From: Microbacterium testaceum
GTDB taxonomy: Bacteria; Actinomycetota; Actinomycetes; Actinomycetales; Microbacteriaceae
Direction of reading: 5' to 3'
NCBI RefSeq assembly: GCF_003075375.1
Contig: NZ_QDFT01000011.1
Coordinates: 1-64,000 of the forward strand
Length of the DNA stretch: 64,000 nt
Below the pieces are notes generated by a model. That model was not told where the DNA came from and made no database searches. It saw only the letters and a program-made list of their open reading frames with translations. Each line of letters starts with the position of its first letter. Position 1 is the first letter of the stretch. The translations under genes were made by a program, and so were the position numbers. Shown piece after piece: positions 63,170 through 64,000 of the stretch.

Positions 63170-64000
<831 letters not shown>

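Overview
The window reads as a contig of a high-GC actinobacterium of the family Microbacteriaceae, most like Microbacterium (inference). Grounds: roughly 70% GC with strong GAC/GCC/CTC codon bias; a gatCAB amidotransferase; an actinobacterial-type ferrochelatase; IleRS and ValRS of the archaeal/eukaryal kind; a paired ClpP1-ClpP2; an ultrashort T-box before ileS; and many leaderless genes. There are no rRNA genes, CRISPR arrays, insertion sequences or prophage genes. The first 44 bases are an inverted copy of bases 102-145, most likely a contig-end artefact, and the fatty acyl-CoA ligase gene beginning there is therefore cut short. The last gene, obgE, runs off the right end.

Layout. 0-9 kb: acyl-CoA ligase, gatCAB, DNA polymerase IV, a small GerW/YtfJ-like protein, a P-loop kinase-like protein, then a reverse-strand operon (zincin-like metallopeptidase, clpS, DUF2017) and tRNA-His. 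9-18 kb: oligoribonuclease, tRNA-Arg, a divergent YczE-type membrane protein and MocR regulator sharing an operator, a second SSB-like protein, a lipoprotein, ettA with a coupled thioesterase, and tesB. 18-29 kb: a candidate manganese (yybP-ykoY) riboswitch before an unknown membrane protein, truncated haemoglobin, MscS channel, PepN, ferrochelatase, rpiB, a Fpg/Nei glycosylase, a PaiB-like flavoprotein, an amidohydrolase and Dps. 29-32 kb: a four-gene SipW-like secretion operon. 32-41 kb: carbonic-anhydrase-like protein, tRNA-Gly, tRNA-Pro, trigger factor, a TPR protein, clpP1, clpP2, clpX, an acetyltransferase and an M3 peptidase. 41-55 kb: valS, a dipeptide/nickel-type ABC transporter operon, the ileS T-box, then ileS-folC-DUF4233-ndk. 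55-59 kb: a VKOR-like enzyme and a five-gene, fully overlapping cassette of type VII secretion character. 59-64 kb: RNase E/G, DUF4031, rplU, rpmA and obgE.

Most genes are housekeeping: charging of tRNA-Gln/Asn, Ile and Val, protein folding and proteolysis, RNA decay, ribosome assembly. Two stretches look accessory. One is 29.15-32.0 kb, where a SipW-type signal peptidase carrying its own C-terminal LPWTG-like anchor is co-transcribed with three small exported proteins. The other is 56.27-59.26 kb, where a WXG-like domain fused to an alpha/beta hydrolase is encoded with a lipoprotein, two small ESX-type proteins and a YbaB-fold protein; this may be a secreted lipase effector with partners and an immunity lipoprotein.

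Regulation visible in the sequence includes the Mn riboswitch, the T-box, a match to the ClgR box before clpP1, a MocR operator, a DtxR-like box near dps, two families of short palindromic or tandem intergenic repeats, and a pervasive heptamer GGATGCC/GGCATCC.
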